From Cacajao melanocephalus (Eukaryota > Chordata > Mammalia > Primates > Pitheciidae), in contig CAUYLG010005051.1 in NCBI GenBank assembly GCA_963573385.1, forward strand, positions 24,331 through 88,330: a stretch of DNA of 64,000 nucleotides, given 5' to 3'. Shown piece by piece: positions 41,609-56,794 of the stretch (positions are counted from its first letter, which is position 1; the number at the start of each line of letters is the position of its first letter). A program made the position numbers and the translations under genes. The notes under the pieces are model-generated. The model ran no database searches. It had not been told where the DNA came from and saw only the letters and a program-made list of their open reading frames with translations.

Positions 41609-42049
41609 CACCTGGATGCTTTTTTGTGTCAAAATAACTAAGATCCTCCAGGCAAAAGTGGAATGTTTCAGTCTTACTGATAAGATTTCAAACAGCAAAG
41701 TTTCTGACAGTCGATGATTTGAGAAAAACAAAGTTTCTCAGTACTATGTTTGTCGATTAATAAAAGGAAATCCCCAATTTAAAACATACTCAAAACACTC
41801 TATATATCTTTCAAAAGTATACACATGGCTAAAGAACTATGTCGTAGGCGTTAGAGACAGTGCCTATATGGGGAGAAGGAAATTGGAGTAGTAACAGAAA
41901 TAAATAACATGAGAAAAAATAAGAGCATTAACCAGTGATAGTGTGGCATGAACTGAGAAGTATGATGAATTCAATTCTATGCACTTGTTGGTTTAATAAC
42001 AGGCCAGGAAAGAAGTAAAGATTCTAGCAACACTAGAATCTTTCCTTTT

Positions 42050-42367
<318 letters not shown>

Positions 42368-42499
42368 TCAACCACACAGGCATCCCTGTAGACACAGTGC
42401 TATTCCATCTGACTAGTGCCCGAACTGCCAGCGAGGCTTTTCTTCTACACCTGAACAGGTCTCCAATTGACCACTGCAAAGATTACTGAGAATGACTAG

Positions 42500-42973
42500 T
42501 GTTACGGACTGAACTGTGTCCCATACAAGTCCCTATGTTGAAACTCTAACTCCCAAGGGGACTATATTTGGAAACAGAGCCTTTAAAGAGGTTATTAAGG
42601 TTAAATCAGGGCATAAGTCTGGGGCTCTAATCCAATAGAACTGGTGTGAGAAGTCAGAGAGACACCAAAGATTGGAAAGCACAGAGAAACGGCCCTGTGA
42701 GGACACAGTGAGAAGACGGCTGCCTGCAAGCCGAATAGAGAGGCCACAGAAGAAACCAATCGTTTCACCTTGAGATTGGACTTCCAGCCTCCAGAACTAT
42801 AAGAAAACTGAGCCAAGGAGTTCAAGGCCTGCCTGGGCAATATAATGAGACCCCGTTCTCCACAAAAAGAAAAAAGAAAAAGAAAAAGAAATAAGTGAAA
42901 GAAAATAAATTTATGTTGGTTAAGCCACCCAATCTGTAGTACTTTGTTAATGGCAGCCCTGGCAGACTGATAC
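42500..42973 (+). mobile_element. MLT1/MER-like solitary LTR with an Alu fragment inserted
   Basis: Starts 'gttacggactgaactgtgtc', contains 'gcctttaaagaggttattaa', 'gaggacacagtgagaagacg', 'gacttccagcctccagaact' and ends 'ggcagccctggcagactgat'. A piece at about 42811-42890 with 'gttcaaggcctgcctgggca' and an A-rich tail is an Alu left-arm fragment lodged in the LTR. Confidence 0.65.
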
Positions 42974-43486
42974 CCTTGGTTTCATGAACTCTGGTGGGAA
43001 AAAGCTGTTGGTTGGAGAAACAGGTAAAAAGTATAGTGAAAAGTGGATGAGGACATTATGGGAATTCAAGGGACAGTGAGAAGAGAGGCCAGTGGAAGTG
43101 TAAAATAACAGGTACCTGAGGAGCAACTCTGAGTGAAAATTTTGAGTTTCCATCTTAGATTTTATCAGCTCATTTGTTAATTTCACTACAAACAGGGAGT
43201 TCTCAGCAACCAAACTACAGCAACTGAACTAAACCTTGAACAGTAGTTGAAATTTGGATTTGTTACCTCCATAAATGTCAACCACACACCTCTCAACAAA
43301 TTGTAATAAATTCATTCTCCTTTTTCATAAAATCCCAGAATGATATCATCTCCTCGTTTGCAAAGAGACCACAAGCCCAGAACCCACTCCTGATAATATT
43401 AATTTCCTACAGTGCTTAAAGGTACGAAATATTTAAGGGGTGGGTTTAGAATATGGTAAAACATGCATGGGGAGGAATTTTTTTCC

Positions 43487-43626
43487 TATGGATTTCTTTC
43501 TTTCTCTTTCTTTCTTTGTCTGTCCTTCTTTCCTCCTCCTCCTCCTCCTCCTCCTTCTTCCTCTTTTCTTCTTCTTCTTCTTCTTCTTCTTCTTCTTCTT
43601 CTTCTTCTTCTTCTTTTCTTCTTTTT

Positions 43627-43663
<37 letters not shown>
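43487..43663. repeat. Long C/T-only tract with TCC, TTC and CT repeats
   Basis: About 175 bases nearly free of purines on this strand: a (TCC)n block, then about 17 TTC units, then about 15 CT units. It abuts an antisense Alu and may be its expanded A-tail region. Homopurine-homopyrimidine mirror sequences of this kind can form triplex DNA. The overlapping long open frames of poly-Ser/Leu/Phe are artefacts of the repeat. Confidence 0.95.
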
Positions 43664-43665
<2 letters not shown>

Positions 43666-44010
43666 CTTTCTCGGGTCTTGCTCTGTTACCCAGGCTGGAA
43701 TGCAGCGATATGATCACAGCTCACTGCAGCCTCAAATTCCCAGACTCAGGCAATCCTCCTACCTCAGCCTTAGCCTCCGAAGTAATTGGGACTACAGCCA
43801 CATACCATCACACCTGTCTATTTTTTAAAAAGTCTTGTAGAGACAGGGTCTCACTATGTTGTCCTGGCTGGTCTCAAGCTCCTGGGCTCAAGCAATCGTC
43901 CCGCCTCAGCCTCTCAAGTAACTAACTGAGACTACAGCTTCATGCCATCACAGCTGGCAAATTTTTGTATTTTTTGCAGAGATACAGTGTTGCTTTGTTG
44001 CCCAGGCTGG
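43664..44010 (-). mobile_element. Alu-derived sequence (antisense), rearranged
   Basis: Right-arm, left-arm and an extra arm follow each other: 'ctctgttacccaggctggaa', 'gtagagacagggtctcacta', and then again 'cctcagcctctcaagtaact' with 'gcagagatacagtgttgctt'. So one old Alu plus a further monomer. Confidence 0.75.
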
Positions 44011-44061
44011 TTCCCTATGAGTTTCAAAAGCATTTTTTGATTTAAAAAATGTTTAAACATA

Positions 44062-44180
44062 GGTGTTGTGTTTTGTTTATGAAACAGGGTCTCATTCTAT
44101 TGCCCAGGCTTGTCTCAAACTTCTACCTCAGTCTCCCAAGTAGCTGGGGTTGCAGGCTCATGCCACCACATTTGGCTGTT
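44062..44180 (-). mobile_element. Alu monomer fragment (antisense)
   Basis: 'gaaacagggtctcattctat', 'tgcccaggcttgtctcaaac', 'cccaagtagctggggttgca' make an Alu-type monomer with an internal deletion. Confidence 0.6.
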
Positions 44181-44983
44181 TTGCTTTGCTTTTCTAGGAT
44201 AGCATAGCTGTCTGTGCATGATAAAAAGTAACTGAGTGAATCGGATCTTCAGATTAAACCTGGGATCCCCTCTGTCCAGTGCTGTAGCCAGCCCCAGCCT
44301 CCCTGAGTTCACCTTTATCACTCTGCCAGGCCTCATACTTTCTGCTGAGATTTTTGCTGAAACAGTATGGCTGTATAATGCTTAGGCCCTGTTGGTCTTC
44401 TTTTACACTCCCTTCACTATCCTCAGCTAAGGATTTATAAATTCTCAGAAAGTGGTCCCAGGAAGGTTTTCTCTCCCTCCCCAAGATCTCAAGACAGCAG
44501 CATTTCTTTATCTTACAATATTCTATACTCGATTTCAACTAACACTAACTCTCTGGCTATCAATAAAGTCTTTCAAATGCTATTAGTGCAGAACAGCCAT
44601 CTAACTTTATTCCCATCTCTCCAGGGGCATCTTGTCTACTACCACCTATCTAGATTCATGATACTGTTCTGTTTCCACTTGTCATGATGTGGATTAGCAC
44701 TGACATCCTTCTCACCACCTTGTCCCACCCATTTCCTTGGCTAAACAGTGTGCTCTCCAAAATGCAAACTAAACCTAGCATTCACCTAAGCCAAACATCA
44801 AGAAGCCAAAATAGTTATCCTACGACTCACACATTGCTAATAACCCTGAACACATGCTAACTAGAATATTTGCATGGGCCCCAATAAAAGTTCAAATGTT
44901 GAATTGCAGACAGTGAATTACTTTTCAATAATATATGCCCCACAGGGTGACCCATTCATATGAACAATTAAGAACCAGCTATT

Positions 44984-45291
<308 letters not shown>

Positions 45292-45413
45292 AAGAACCAG
45301 CTATTTTAAAACAAGATTTTTTTCTTAATAATAAGTGAGTAGACAGGAAGCATTTATCAAGGACACACACATGCACACACACAAAGCTGAAGCAAAAGAA
45401 GTCCCCCATGCTA

Positions 45414-45778
45414 AGTGTGTTCATCTGTTTTCATGCTGCTGATAAAGACTTACCCAAGACTAGGAAGAAAAAGAAGTTTAATGGACTTAGAGTTCCACAT
45501 GGCTGGGGAGGCCTCACAATCATGGCAGAAGGCAAGGAGGAGCAAGTCACATCTTCCATGGATGGCAGCAGGCAAAGAGAGAGCTTGTGAAGAGAAACTC
45601 CCATTTTTAAAACCATCATATCTCCTGAGACTTATTCACTATCATGAGAATAGCATGGGAAAGACCCACCCCCATGATTCAATCACCCCCAACTAGCTTC
45701 CTCTGATGATACGTGGGAATTGTGGGAGTTATAATTCAAGATGAGATTTGGGTGGGGACACAGGCAAACCATATCACT
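45414..45778 (-). mobile_element. THE1/MST-type solitary LTR (antisense)
   Basis: Reverse complement of the THE1/MST LTR: 'gttttcatgctgctgataaa' at the left, 'ttccacatggctggggaggc', 'cctcacaatcatggcagaag', and 'gagatttgggtggggacaca' with 'aaaccatatcac' at the right. Confidence 0.85.
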
Positions 45779-45794
45779 AAGATTTAGACAGGCT

Positions 45795-45965
45795 AAAAAT
45801 AATAATAGGTAGCACTTATACAGCATTTACTGTGTACCAGATACTGCTGTAAGTGTTGTACCTCTATTAGCTTATTTAATCTTCATAATAGCCCCATGAG
45901 GTAACTATTATTTTTATCATCCTCACCATTTTCTGGATGAGGAAAATGAGACATCTCTTTCCCTA
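45795..45965 (-). repeat. MIR SINE (antisense)
   Basis: 'cagcatttactgtgtaccag', 'aatcttcataatagccccat', 'gatgaggaaaatgagacatc' give a reverse-oriented MIR. Confidence 0.65.
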
Positions 45966-46644
45966 GGCACTGTGAATGCAAAGATTTCCCATGTCTGGAT
46001 ATTGAAAAGAGCTCACTATACTCCACAGAGCATACTCATATTCACGTGGGGCATTTATGTAAAGACCGTGGAAACGATGCAGCAAGAGAAAAAGAGCACA
46101 GGCAAGCAGTGGGGGTCTGACGGACATCCCATGAGCAAGTTCCCCAAGGTGGTTACACAAGGATCTCACCAGATTCTGTCTCAGGGAGGAACCACTGAGA
46201 TCTGTGCAAGGAATCTGGGCTTTGAGAGAGCTCAAAGCTATAAAGTCAACAGTGGGCTTCATGAACCTCTCTGGCCACATATCAAAGACAGGCTGCCTAA
46301 CCGGTTAGATCACTAGAAAACCTTTAGTGAAGAAACTGACTCTTGGAGTCACCAGAGTTTAGCACTTTAAACACCATATTATTCTCACTGCCCTTATCTT
46401 GGCTGAGAGTCAAAACCCAGATATCCAGGGGTCCCCAGAGATAAAGGGTGAGCTTTTTCCTACTTCTTTCTTCCTCTACTACTGTTAATCCATGTATATC
46501 TCTTCTTTGGACTCCTTATAGTTCATGTTCATTAACCATTTGACTAACTAATTGGTGATTTACAGACACAGCAGGTTCTCAAGTACCGTCATTATATACA
46601 GTGTTGTTTTGTTATCACATTAATGAGAAAAAAATAGATTCCTC

Positions 46645-46910
46645 ACTACAGCCACTGTCTGCATGAATTTTGCACGTTCTTTCCATGACTGCGTGGGTTT
46701 CTCCAGTTTTCTCCCATATCCCAAAGAAGTGCCTGTTAGGTGGGCTGCTGTGTCTAAATGGTCCCAGTCAGAGTGAGTGTGGGTGTGTGTTGAGTGTAGC
46801 CTACAATGGATGGCGTCCTGTCCAAGGTCGGTTCTCACCTATGTCCTTCACTGCTGGGATAGTCTCTGGTCACCTGAGACTCTGAACTGGAATAATTGAG
46901 TAAGTAATTA
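46645..46910 (+). repeat. Ancient conserved LINE/SINE-derived element
   Basis: 'cgtgggtttctccagttttc', 'ccatatcccaaagaagtgcc', 'gttaggtgggctgctgtgtc', 'gtgagtgtgggtgtgtgttg' and 'actctgaactggaataattg' match, from memory, a very old element shared widely among amniotes (CR1/L2/RTE-like 3' end; exact family not certain). Confidence 0.5.
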
Positions 46911-47519
46911 TCTTGTTTTAATTAATCTTTGCTAAATGTATGTATAGCTTACACTTATTTCAGTGCTTAATATTATAGGTGTCTTGGTCTTTATTTAGAA
47001 GTTCGGTGATGTTTTTATGACCAGAAATATGCCATGGGAACTTAACTCTTGTTTACGCTAATCAGCTTATGGTAAAATTGGTTAATGTCAAGTGAAGACT
47101 TATTATATATGAAAATTCTTCCCCCACCACTGCCCAGATCTGACCTCAACAATTAATCACCAGAAATACAGTGCAGCATGGGCTGGTTAAAAGAGATGTA
47201 TCATGGTAAGATCTGCAGAGAGAGAAGGAAGAAGCCACTCAGCAAAGGTGCTATGTTTTTAAACATTAAATAGTTAAAGAAGGAAAACATCTCTGTAAGA
47301 AGTAATTTTTTCACCCTGTGGGCATAAGTGTTTATTTCAAAAAGCAATTTCCTCTGATTCACTGAAGCCATCCCAAGTGTTCTTTGCTCAAACTTGATTA
47401 CAACATCACCTTCTATATTATTTTTATCTGTGACCCCCAAAACTCAGCATAACCTATAAGCTGTTCTCTGGTCTTAAAAATGCCCAGCTCTACTTTGCAT
47501 TGTCAAACTACATTAATTT

Positions 47520-48010
47520 GCTTTTGCTAACTAAAACTTAGTGAGTTAAAATAATCATTTATTAGCTTATGCATCATTTATTAGATTCTATAGATTGCCA
47601 ATTTGAGGTGGTTCAGCTGGTGGTTCTTCTGGTCTTAGCTGAGCTAACTCATGCTCTGTAGTCGGCTGCTGGATTGACTGGGAGCTGGCTGATGTAGAAC
47701 AGTCTCAGGACGGTCTCAGAGGGGACAACTTATATCTAACCACATGGTCTGTCATCCTGAAAATGGGTACACTCGGTGTGGAAACTGCACAAGGTTCTGA
47801 GAGGAGAGAAAGCAGAAGTGAGCCAGGCTCTTGAGGCATAGGCTCAGAATTCACACATTATTACGTCTACACATTCTGTCAGCCACAAGACCAGCCTAGA
47901 TTAAAAGGGGTAGAGAAATAAAATCCACTTCTTAATGGGGAGACGGCAAAGTCACATTGCAAAAGGAGTGGATCCAGAGGCAGTGGAAGGATTGTGGCCG
48001 TTGCTGCAGT
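47520..48010. repeat. Old mammalian interspersed repeat
   Basis: 'tttgaggtggttcagctggt', 'tcttctggtcttagctgagc', 'agccacaagaccagcctaga' and 'gaagtgagccaggctc' form a pattern common in human DNA (an old LTR or DNA element). I do not name the family. Confidence 0.4.
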
Positions 48011-48060
48011 CTAGCAAACAGAATTGTCACATAAAACACAGGACACTCAGTTAATGAATA

Positions 48061-48358
<298 letters not shown>

Positions 48359-48570
48359 TAATTTTTTAGTATAGATATGTTCCATGCCGTAATTGGGACT
48401 TGCCTATACTAAAAAAATTCATTTTTATCCAAAATTCAAATTTAACTTGACATCTTGTATTTTTGTTTGCTAAATCTGCCAACCATACACACAGACCATG
48501 TCAAAAATAAGCAAAACCTTTCTTTAAAAGAGAACTTGGAACTAGAAATACTTTTAAATTGCACAACTTC

Positions 48571-49170
<600 letters not shown>

Positions 49171-49259
49171 CACAACCTCACCAATTGTAGTATTAGAATG
49201 GGCTGAAAGCTCTAAGTATACCCAAAGGAAAGGAGTAACTTAGTCTCCTCTTAAAATAA

Positions 49260-49495
49260 TATATAATAAGCTTGTGCAACCTGCAGCCTGGAGGCCATAT
49301 GTGGCCAAAGACAGCTTTGAATGCGGCCCAACAAAAATTCATAAACTTTCTTAAAACATTATGAGTTTTTTTGTAATTTATTTTTTATTTTTTAGCTCAT
49401 CAGCTACTCTTAGTGTATTTTATGTGTAGCCTAAGACAATTCTTCCAGTGCGGCCCAGAAGCCAAAAGATTGAACACCCTTGATATATAACAATC
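49260..49495 (-). mobile_element. Non-autonomous DNA transposon (hAT-like)
   Basis: 'gcttgtgcaacctgcagcct', 'tttgaatgcggcccaacaaa', 'tagctcatcagctactctta', 'gaagccaaaagattgaacac'. The reverse complement starts with the 'ggtgttcaatcttttggctt' end I associate with a common non-autonomous human DNA transposon. No coding capacity. Confidence 0.65.
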
Positions 49496-50464
49496 TATTT
49501 TATTTCAGTTGTATTAAATCAAAAATTGCTACACAGAAAACCAATAAGAGAAGAGTCTGTACTTTCAGTAATTTGGACCTGCTCTATATTTATAATAATG
49601 CTTTTACCTTCCTATGAGGAATTTTTTAAATCTTTAGAAGATGTTAATTAATCATTATGCTGTTCTGGAATGTATTATAACTAATCAGACCAAAGATACT
49701 GGAAGCTGATATTTCAAGAACCATACCCATACATGGTAGTAAAATTTGATGTTTTCCTCTATGGGTTTTTATGACTGACTGTATTTTTCCTACTATAATT
49801 TCTGTGACTAGAAGTGATGGTGCAAAGGTCAAATAAATGTGCACCATTAAGCAATGCAACCTGACATTTCTAGATAATAACTCCCTCAGATGAGGAAAGG
49901 GAGTGATACCTGAAAGGTCACGGGCCCCTTACTGTCCCTTTGCACCTCCAGTCATCTCTGTCCACTGCACACAATGATTCTGCTACAAATTTATGAGAAT
50001 CCTCTCTGCTGGGAATCCTAAGTAAAACGGAATTCAGCACACAGTGCATGCTAAGGGTTATTACCTGGGCTAGTGGTACAGCTTCTTGCACCCAACTTTG
50101 AATAAATCAAGCTCTGTTGTTTACACCAGAATCTTAGACTTGCAAAGGAACTTAAAAATTCATACTCCACGTCCCATTTTACAAAACATGAAACAAGACC
50201 CTTTCTCCAGGGCTATGCCAGAGTAAAGCAGAGTTCAAGGTCAAAAGATAACATTGACTGACTTGATAAAAGTAGTATCCACCTAAAGCAGGCCTTTTTT
50301 CGGATAAACAAGTACATTTGCCAAGATTTTATGGGGTCAGATGATGATCAAGTCTGCCATGTTAGGACCATATTTATATTTCAAATCTGAGAGAAAAGAT
50401 TCAGATTTAGAGTGTCTTTCAGAAAAGGACTAACTGCAGATTTCATTAAAATAGAAATATGTGT

Positions 50465-50572
50465 GGTCGGGCATGGTGGCTTATGCCTGTAATCCCAGCA
50501 CTTTGGAAGGCTAAGGCAGGCAGATTGCTTGAGGCCAGGAGTTTGAGGCCCTATCTCTAAACAAAATAAAAT
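50465..50572 (+). mobile_element. Alu left-arm fragment
   Basis: 'gtcgggcatggtggcttatg' to 'gaggccctatctctaaacaa'; only about 105 bases of the left arm are present, with an A-rich end. Confidence 0.8.
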
Positions 50573-51074
50573 ATGGGAAAGATTAATAGTTTGAATTTCA
50601 ATATCACATTTGTAAAAGTAACTAAAGAGATTTAGTTACAAAACAAAACGGTTGTTACCCTCAACCCACGCTTTCTTACTCCATGCCACTGACAATGCCA
50701 GTTTCTTTGCTGAAAGGCTCTTCAGCTTTCTCTACGTTATAAAGCCCCATAAAACCTTTAAATCCTGGATGAAATGCCAAACCATCCATGAAGCTCTCCA
50801 AGATCTTCCCACTGCCCTGACTGCTCTCCACATTGAATAGAAAATCTTCCCACTCTAAGCTTCAATATTTTCTTATACAAACTAACTTCTATCTTTACAT
50901 ATGCTCTAGCACATACTTCATTCATTCATTCTTTCAGTGTCTATTTAGGGGATGCCTACTAATTGCCAAGGTCTCTTCTAGGCTCTGGGGAGAAAGCAGT
51001 GAACAAACAGTCAAAAATCTCAGATTTCTTGGAACTGACACTCTAGCGGGTGAGGGAGGACAAGAAAAAAAAAT

Positions 51075-51751
<677 letters not shown>

Positions 51752-52900
51752 TAAATATACTTTAAACAGAAGAGAAATAAAAAGTACTAGGGAAAGAGGT
51801 GCACTTTTAAATAAGGTGATCAGAAAAGGCCTCACTGAGTGATGCCTAAATAAAGACCTGAAGGAGGTGATAGAACAAGGTTCCAAAATGACTAGGGGAG
51901 GCTGGGTTTTCAGGAAGGGGTAGCAGCAGGCACAAAAGCCCCATGCCAGGAATATGCCAGGCATATTCAAGTAAGAGCAAGAAAGCCCGTGTGGTTGGAG
52001 AGAATGGCAATGGAGAGATTAGTAGAAAAGAAGTTTAGAAAAGTGAGGAGCAGGAGGGGCCAGACCATGAGAGACACTGAGAAGTTGGTAGGATTTGTGA
52101 TTCGAAGGCAGGCTTAAGAGTTGTGGTACTAAAGGGAGTGAACTGCAAAAGGGGTTATTTGAAAAACTGAATACTTGAAAATGTGATCAGGGAGGGGTTT
52201 TTTAAATCAATGATAAGGTCTAGTATATGACCTTCAGAGTGTGGGCTGAGGTCGAATAGAGAGCAATAGTATTATAAGACGGGATAAGGAGAGTGATCTA
52301 ATCTAATGATATGAGATTCAAAGCCAGAGGTTTTAAGGAGGAGGGAAAAGCTATCTGAAAGCAGAAGGGAGGATCATGGAGGGGATCTACCCAGCCTCCA
52401 AGTTCAGTAGTAGATCAGAAAGGGGAAATTACCCTCACTTGAGAGGGCAGCAGAAGCAATGTTCTTCAAGAGAGGCAGGTTTTAATTAGAAGTAAAAGAT
52501 GAAGGGACTGTTCAGAAAAAAACACTGATATCAGGAATTTCTGCTAATGAAAGACGCAGTTCTTTAGGGCACAGTGGAAGGGTTTGGGGCACTGGAGAGA
52601 AGTGGGATGTGGAGTCAGAATATGGGGGCTGGAAACTAATGGTCTGGGCTTCTTGTGAGGAGTGGCGTGATTAGTGATCACGGGATGGCAGTGGAGAGCA
52701 ATGAATGATAGTGGGATCTTTCCAGAAGCAGTATTGGAGAGCCCTTATTTACTTACGACCGTGGATGCCTGAAGGCATGAGACGGGCCAGTCTTACTCCA
52801 GCCACAGCAGAGTTCCTCACTTGCTCACTCCTGTTCTGTTTAACATCATATTTTGTCTCCTTTTCCATATTAGATCATAAGCTTTGAAATCAGCAAGATT

Positions 52901-52921
52901 TTTTTTTTTTTTTTTTTTTTT
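52901..52921. repeat. Poly(T) tract
   Basis: About 21 T in a row without an adjoining Alu. Confidence 0.9.
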
Positions 52922-53130
52922 ACTGTTTGAATTCCCCTGTTGATTGCTAGTAATAGACTACCCAATATTTGTTCACAGAAAAATTGAATACTTCTTACTG
53001 GAAGGAAGGGGTGGTTGAAAAAGACAAACTATTTCCTACTCAGACTTTTCTCTGAGAACTCCTTAAAGCGCCCCATCTCTTGAAATTTTTCTCAGTCCAG
53101 TCCTAGACCAGGTGCTGCTATAAAACTTGG

Positions 53131-53187
53131 TGCTTTGTGAGCATCAAGGGATGCTTTGTGAGCATCAAGGGATGCCTTGTGAGCATC
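53131..53187. repeat. 21-bp minisatellite, 2.7 copies
   Basis: The unit tgctttgtgagcatcaaggg plus a occurs at 53131 and 53152 without change, then a partial third copy at 53173 with one change. Confidence 0.95.
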
Positions 53188-53729
53188 TGCTGATAAAAGA
53201 CCAGAGAGAACTCCCCTTTCCCAAGCAGTAAGAAGTCATGATTCTGCTTATAATAATACTTGCCATCCTTGTGGAGGAAGGAATGAACAGACAAACCAAA
53301 GTGTAATTCTGTATGGACATTTCAACCTACTATGGCTTTTCTGGAGAATCTGGCCAAATGTAGTGATGTTTGGTGACAAGTGACAAGGGTGACGGTCTTG
53401 CTACATGCAAGGGTTTGACAAACCTTATCACCAGGTCTGAATCAGCCTCTGCAACATTAAGGAACCAACAAAATATGGGCCTACCAGACAATTTGAGTGT
53501 GAGGCAGGAAAAGCATAGAATTTGGAAACATACCTAGAATCAGACACTTAGAAAGTATATGACCAGACAGCTGAGTCTCCTCCAGAAGGTGACTACAATC
53601 AGCTTTGCCATCTGGCCTTCATCAAGGCAAAGCCACTGTGACTAGACCCATATTTAGTCACAGGGTTCCATATGGAACTCTCTGGGCTTCTGAACTCATC
53701 TGTCTGCCCTAAAAAGTATGGCCCTCCAG

Positions 53730-54240
53730 TTTTTCAAAAGCACAAATATAATCACATCGTTCATTTGCTTAAATCCATTTAGCGGCATCCTGTTACCCTA
53801 AGCCTCAGTCTGAACTCCCTTACCTGCCCCCAAAGGCCCTTAGGATGTAAACACCACCATCTACTCCACCCTATCTCTCAGCTCTTCTTTTACCACTTGT
53901 ACTTTATATTCTAACAAACTCAAACTTCTTTACACTCCTAAAACATTCAACTCTATACTTGTTATCGGCCTGACAGCTTCATAAGTACCTTTAACCTTCT
54001 TCACCAGCTAACTTTCAGGTCTTAGCTTACATGGCACACCCTCAGGGAAGTACTCCTTGCCTCTTAGATGGGTTATGTCTCTCTAGTGCATGTTGTTTCA
54101 CACACAGATCTCACACCTCTAATAATTACTTGCTCAATGTTTTTTCTCCCCCATTAGACTATTATTTCTACAAAGGCAGCAACTGTGGCTACCTTGGTCA
54201 CCACTGACAAAGTCCTGCCCAATGACTGGAACATAACAAA
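53730..54240 (+). repeat. L2-like LINE 3' relic
   Basis: 'aatcacatcgttcatttgct', 'tgaactcccttacctgcccc', 'ttcaggtcttagcttacatg', 'cactgacaaagtcctgccca' follow the order of an L2 3' end. Confidence 0.55.
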
Positions 54241-54489
54241 AGCAATTAAAAAACTTTTTTTTTTAAAGTTGGGTGGATATACTATCCTTCTTAACATGAT
54301 TGACAAAATGTGAGTGCTACATATCTCAGGTCATTCTAGCTATAAGCTAAGAATTTTTCCCTTACTGTATCCAGAAGAGTATCTTGGACCCAACTCAATA
54401 TCTTTTAAACAAATAAATCCCAAAAATAATATTCCCCAAATTGTTTAATTCCGTAAAATATGAAGTACAGACCACCTAAAACACTGTAT

Positions 54490-54495
54490 TTTATT
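54490..54495 (-). terminator. CPNE3: Candidate CPNE3 poly(A) signal
   Basis: AATAAA on the - strand with a GT-rich stretch about 10-30 bases downstream. Confidence 0.55.
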
Positions 54496-56301
54496 TATAA
54501 CTTTTCTATTGTTTTGGTCACATGTAAAGAACAAAAATGAAAACAAGACACTACTGTGTCACATCAAGAAATAATTTTATCCAAAATGAATTCAAATGGA
54601 AGATATATTTAGTATCAATTCATATCCTGGTAACGTATACATTGACTGTCAAGTATGACATCCAAAAAAGCACAAAACAGTTTCTAACACGTTCCACCAA
54701 ACTTCTGGTTTACTTGATGTGTCACTTCCACGACTACCAACCACACATATAGAGACGAGGGTATACTTAGTGAAGATGGCTTTCCAGTAAGTTTACATTA
54801 AAAAAAAAAAAAAAAAAAAACAGGTATGTCAAAATATAGCATAAGTAGCAATGGGGCCCTGAATTTACTTTGGAAAGATTGCCTAAGGCACTACTAAAAC
54901 GAACAGTTGTAAATCCCTGATCAGGCTTTAAATTTTTCTGGTCTTAAAAGTTTCAATTCTAACCACAAGGTGAGGTGACTAGGTTAGTTGGTATACTATT
55001 TCCTCTGTGCCAGCATCTGTAGGAAATATTACATCTATCCTGGGCACTGTCACTCTGATATATATGTGTAATATATCTAATTATATGAGGTATGAAAGTC
55101 AATATGGGTAATTTTTCTTTAAATGAATTTTAAGAACAAATGGTACTTGAATGAATGGTGGCACAACAGGGAAAAGGACTATTTTAATATAAAACAATAT
55201 TAAATCAGCATGTAATGAGGTTGAGTGTTAAAGCTGTGAACATTTTATAAAATGATAATTTAGAAATTGTAAATGCTTTTATTCAAAACTGTAAAAAGGC
55301 ACAAATTACCCTAGTTTGCTGGGATCACAGTTCTTAAGAATAATAGCATCTACTGATGAACATGATCAAGAATGAATTAAATGTTTTTGAATTTTAAAAC
55401 AATTTAAAAAGAATAATTCTGATAAAATCATAATATAAAATAATGAAGACCAAATCCAATTGATAGTGGTAACTATTATTTGGCTAAAGAAAACCAGGAA
55501 TGCTCATGACTAGCAGTTCCCAAGTACCTTGTACAGGTGACTCAGGGGCTGCTGAGGAGCTGGTTAAGGAGAAGGAGAAGTATGCCCAGTGACTGGGACC
55601 CTGCCTCAGCATCAAACAGATATGCTCACTTCTATTTTACTGTAAATTGAGAATATGTCTAAGTCATTTTTTAAAAGGCTTCTTGTGATTAAAAGAGAAA
55701 ATTCTGAAAACCACAACAAGGTATCTACGCTGTTTCCAACCATACAAAGAGAATTAGAACATCTGAGACAACTATGGCTCCAAACAGTGAGAAGGAGGAT
55801 TAGTTTTCTTTTCTCCTATTATAATGTCAAAATGATGTGTCGTCTATTGAGCCATACTATGGAGTAGCAGACTACCAGTTAGGTGCCTTCCCCAGTTAAC
55901 AGCACACATCCAGAGGACAGCTAGCCAAATGGGAATGTGGTAGGTAAATGCTCACCTGGGCTAGGCAAGCACCACAGCAAGCAGGTCCCTCTTGGCCTGG
56001 CCTTGGCAATGAGCTGCTTCTGAGAAGCCACAGCTGTCTGTGGTTGAGAGCTCACTCCCTTGAGGCAGAGAACAAGAGACATGGGCTGTGGGGCAGCTTT
56101 TCAATAAAACTGAGAGGCACATCAACGTGGCACTATATGCATCCACTTAAGGATGTATGATAAACATGCTACTTCAAATGGTAAATTATTAAAGATAATT
56201 GGCCAATATATAGATATGCATAGTTTTAGCACATAGGTCCTCAATAAAATATTACTGAATCTATTATGAAAATGTAATGTTCACTAAGTAATATGCTGTA
56301 A

Positions 56302-56794
<493 letters not shown>

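Noticed and set aside
43440..43925. 161-codon and other open frames of Ser/Leu/Phe or Arg/Lys/Glu repeats
   Set aside because: They are readings of the CT-rich tract and the next Alu, not genes.
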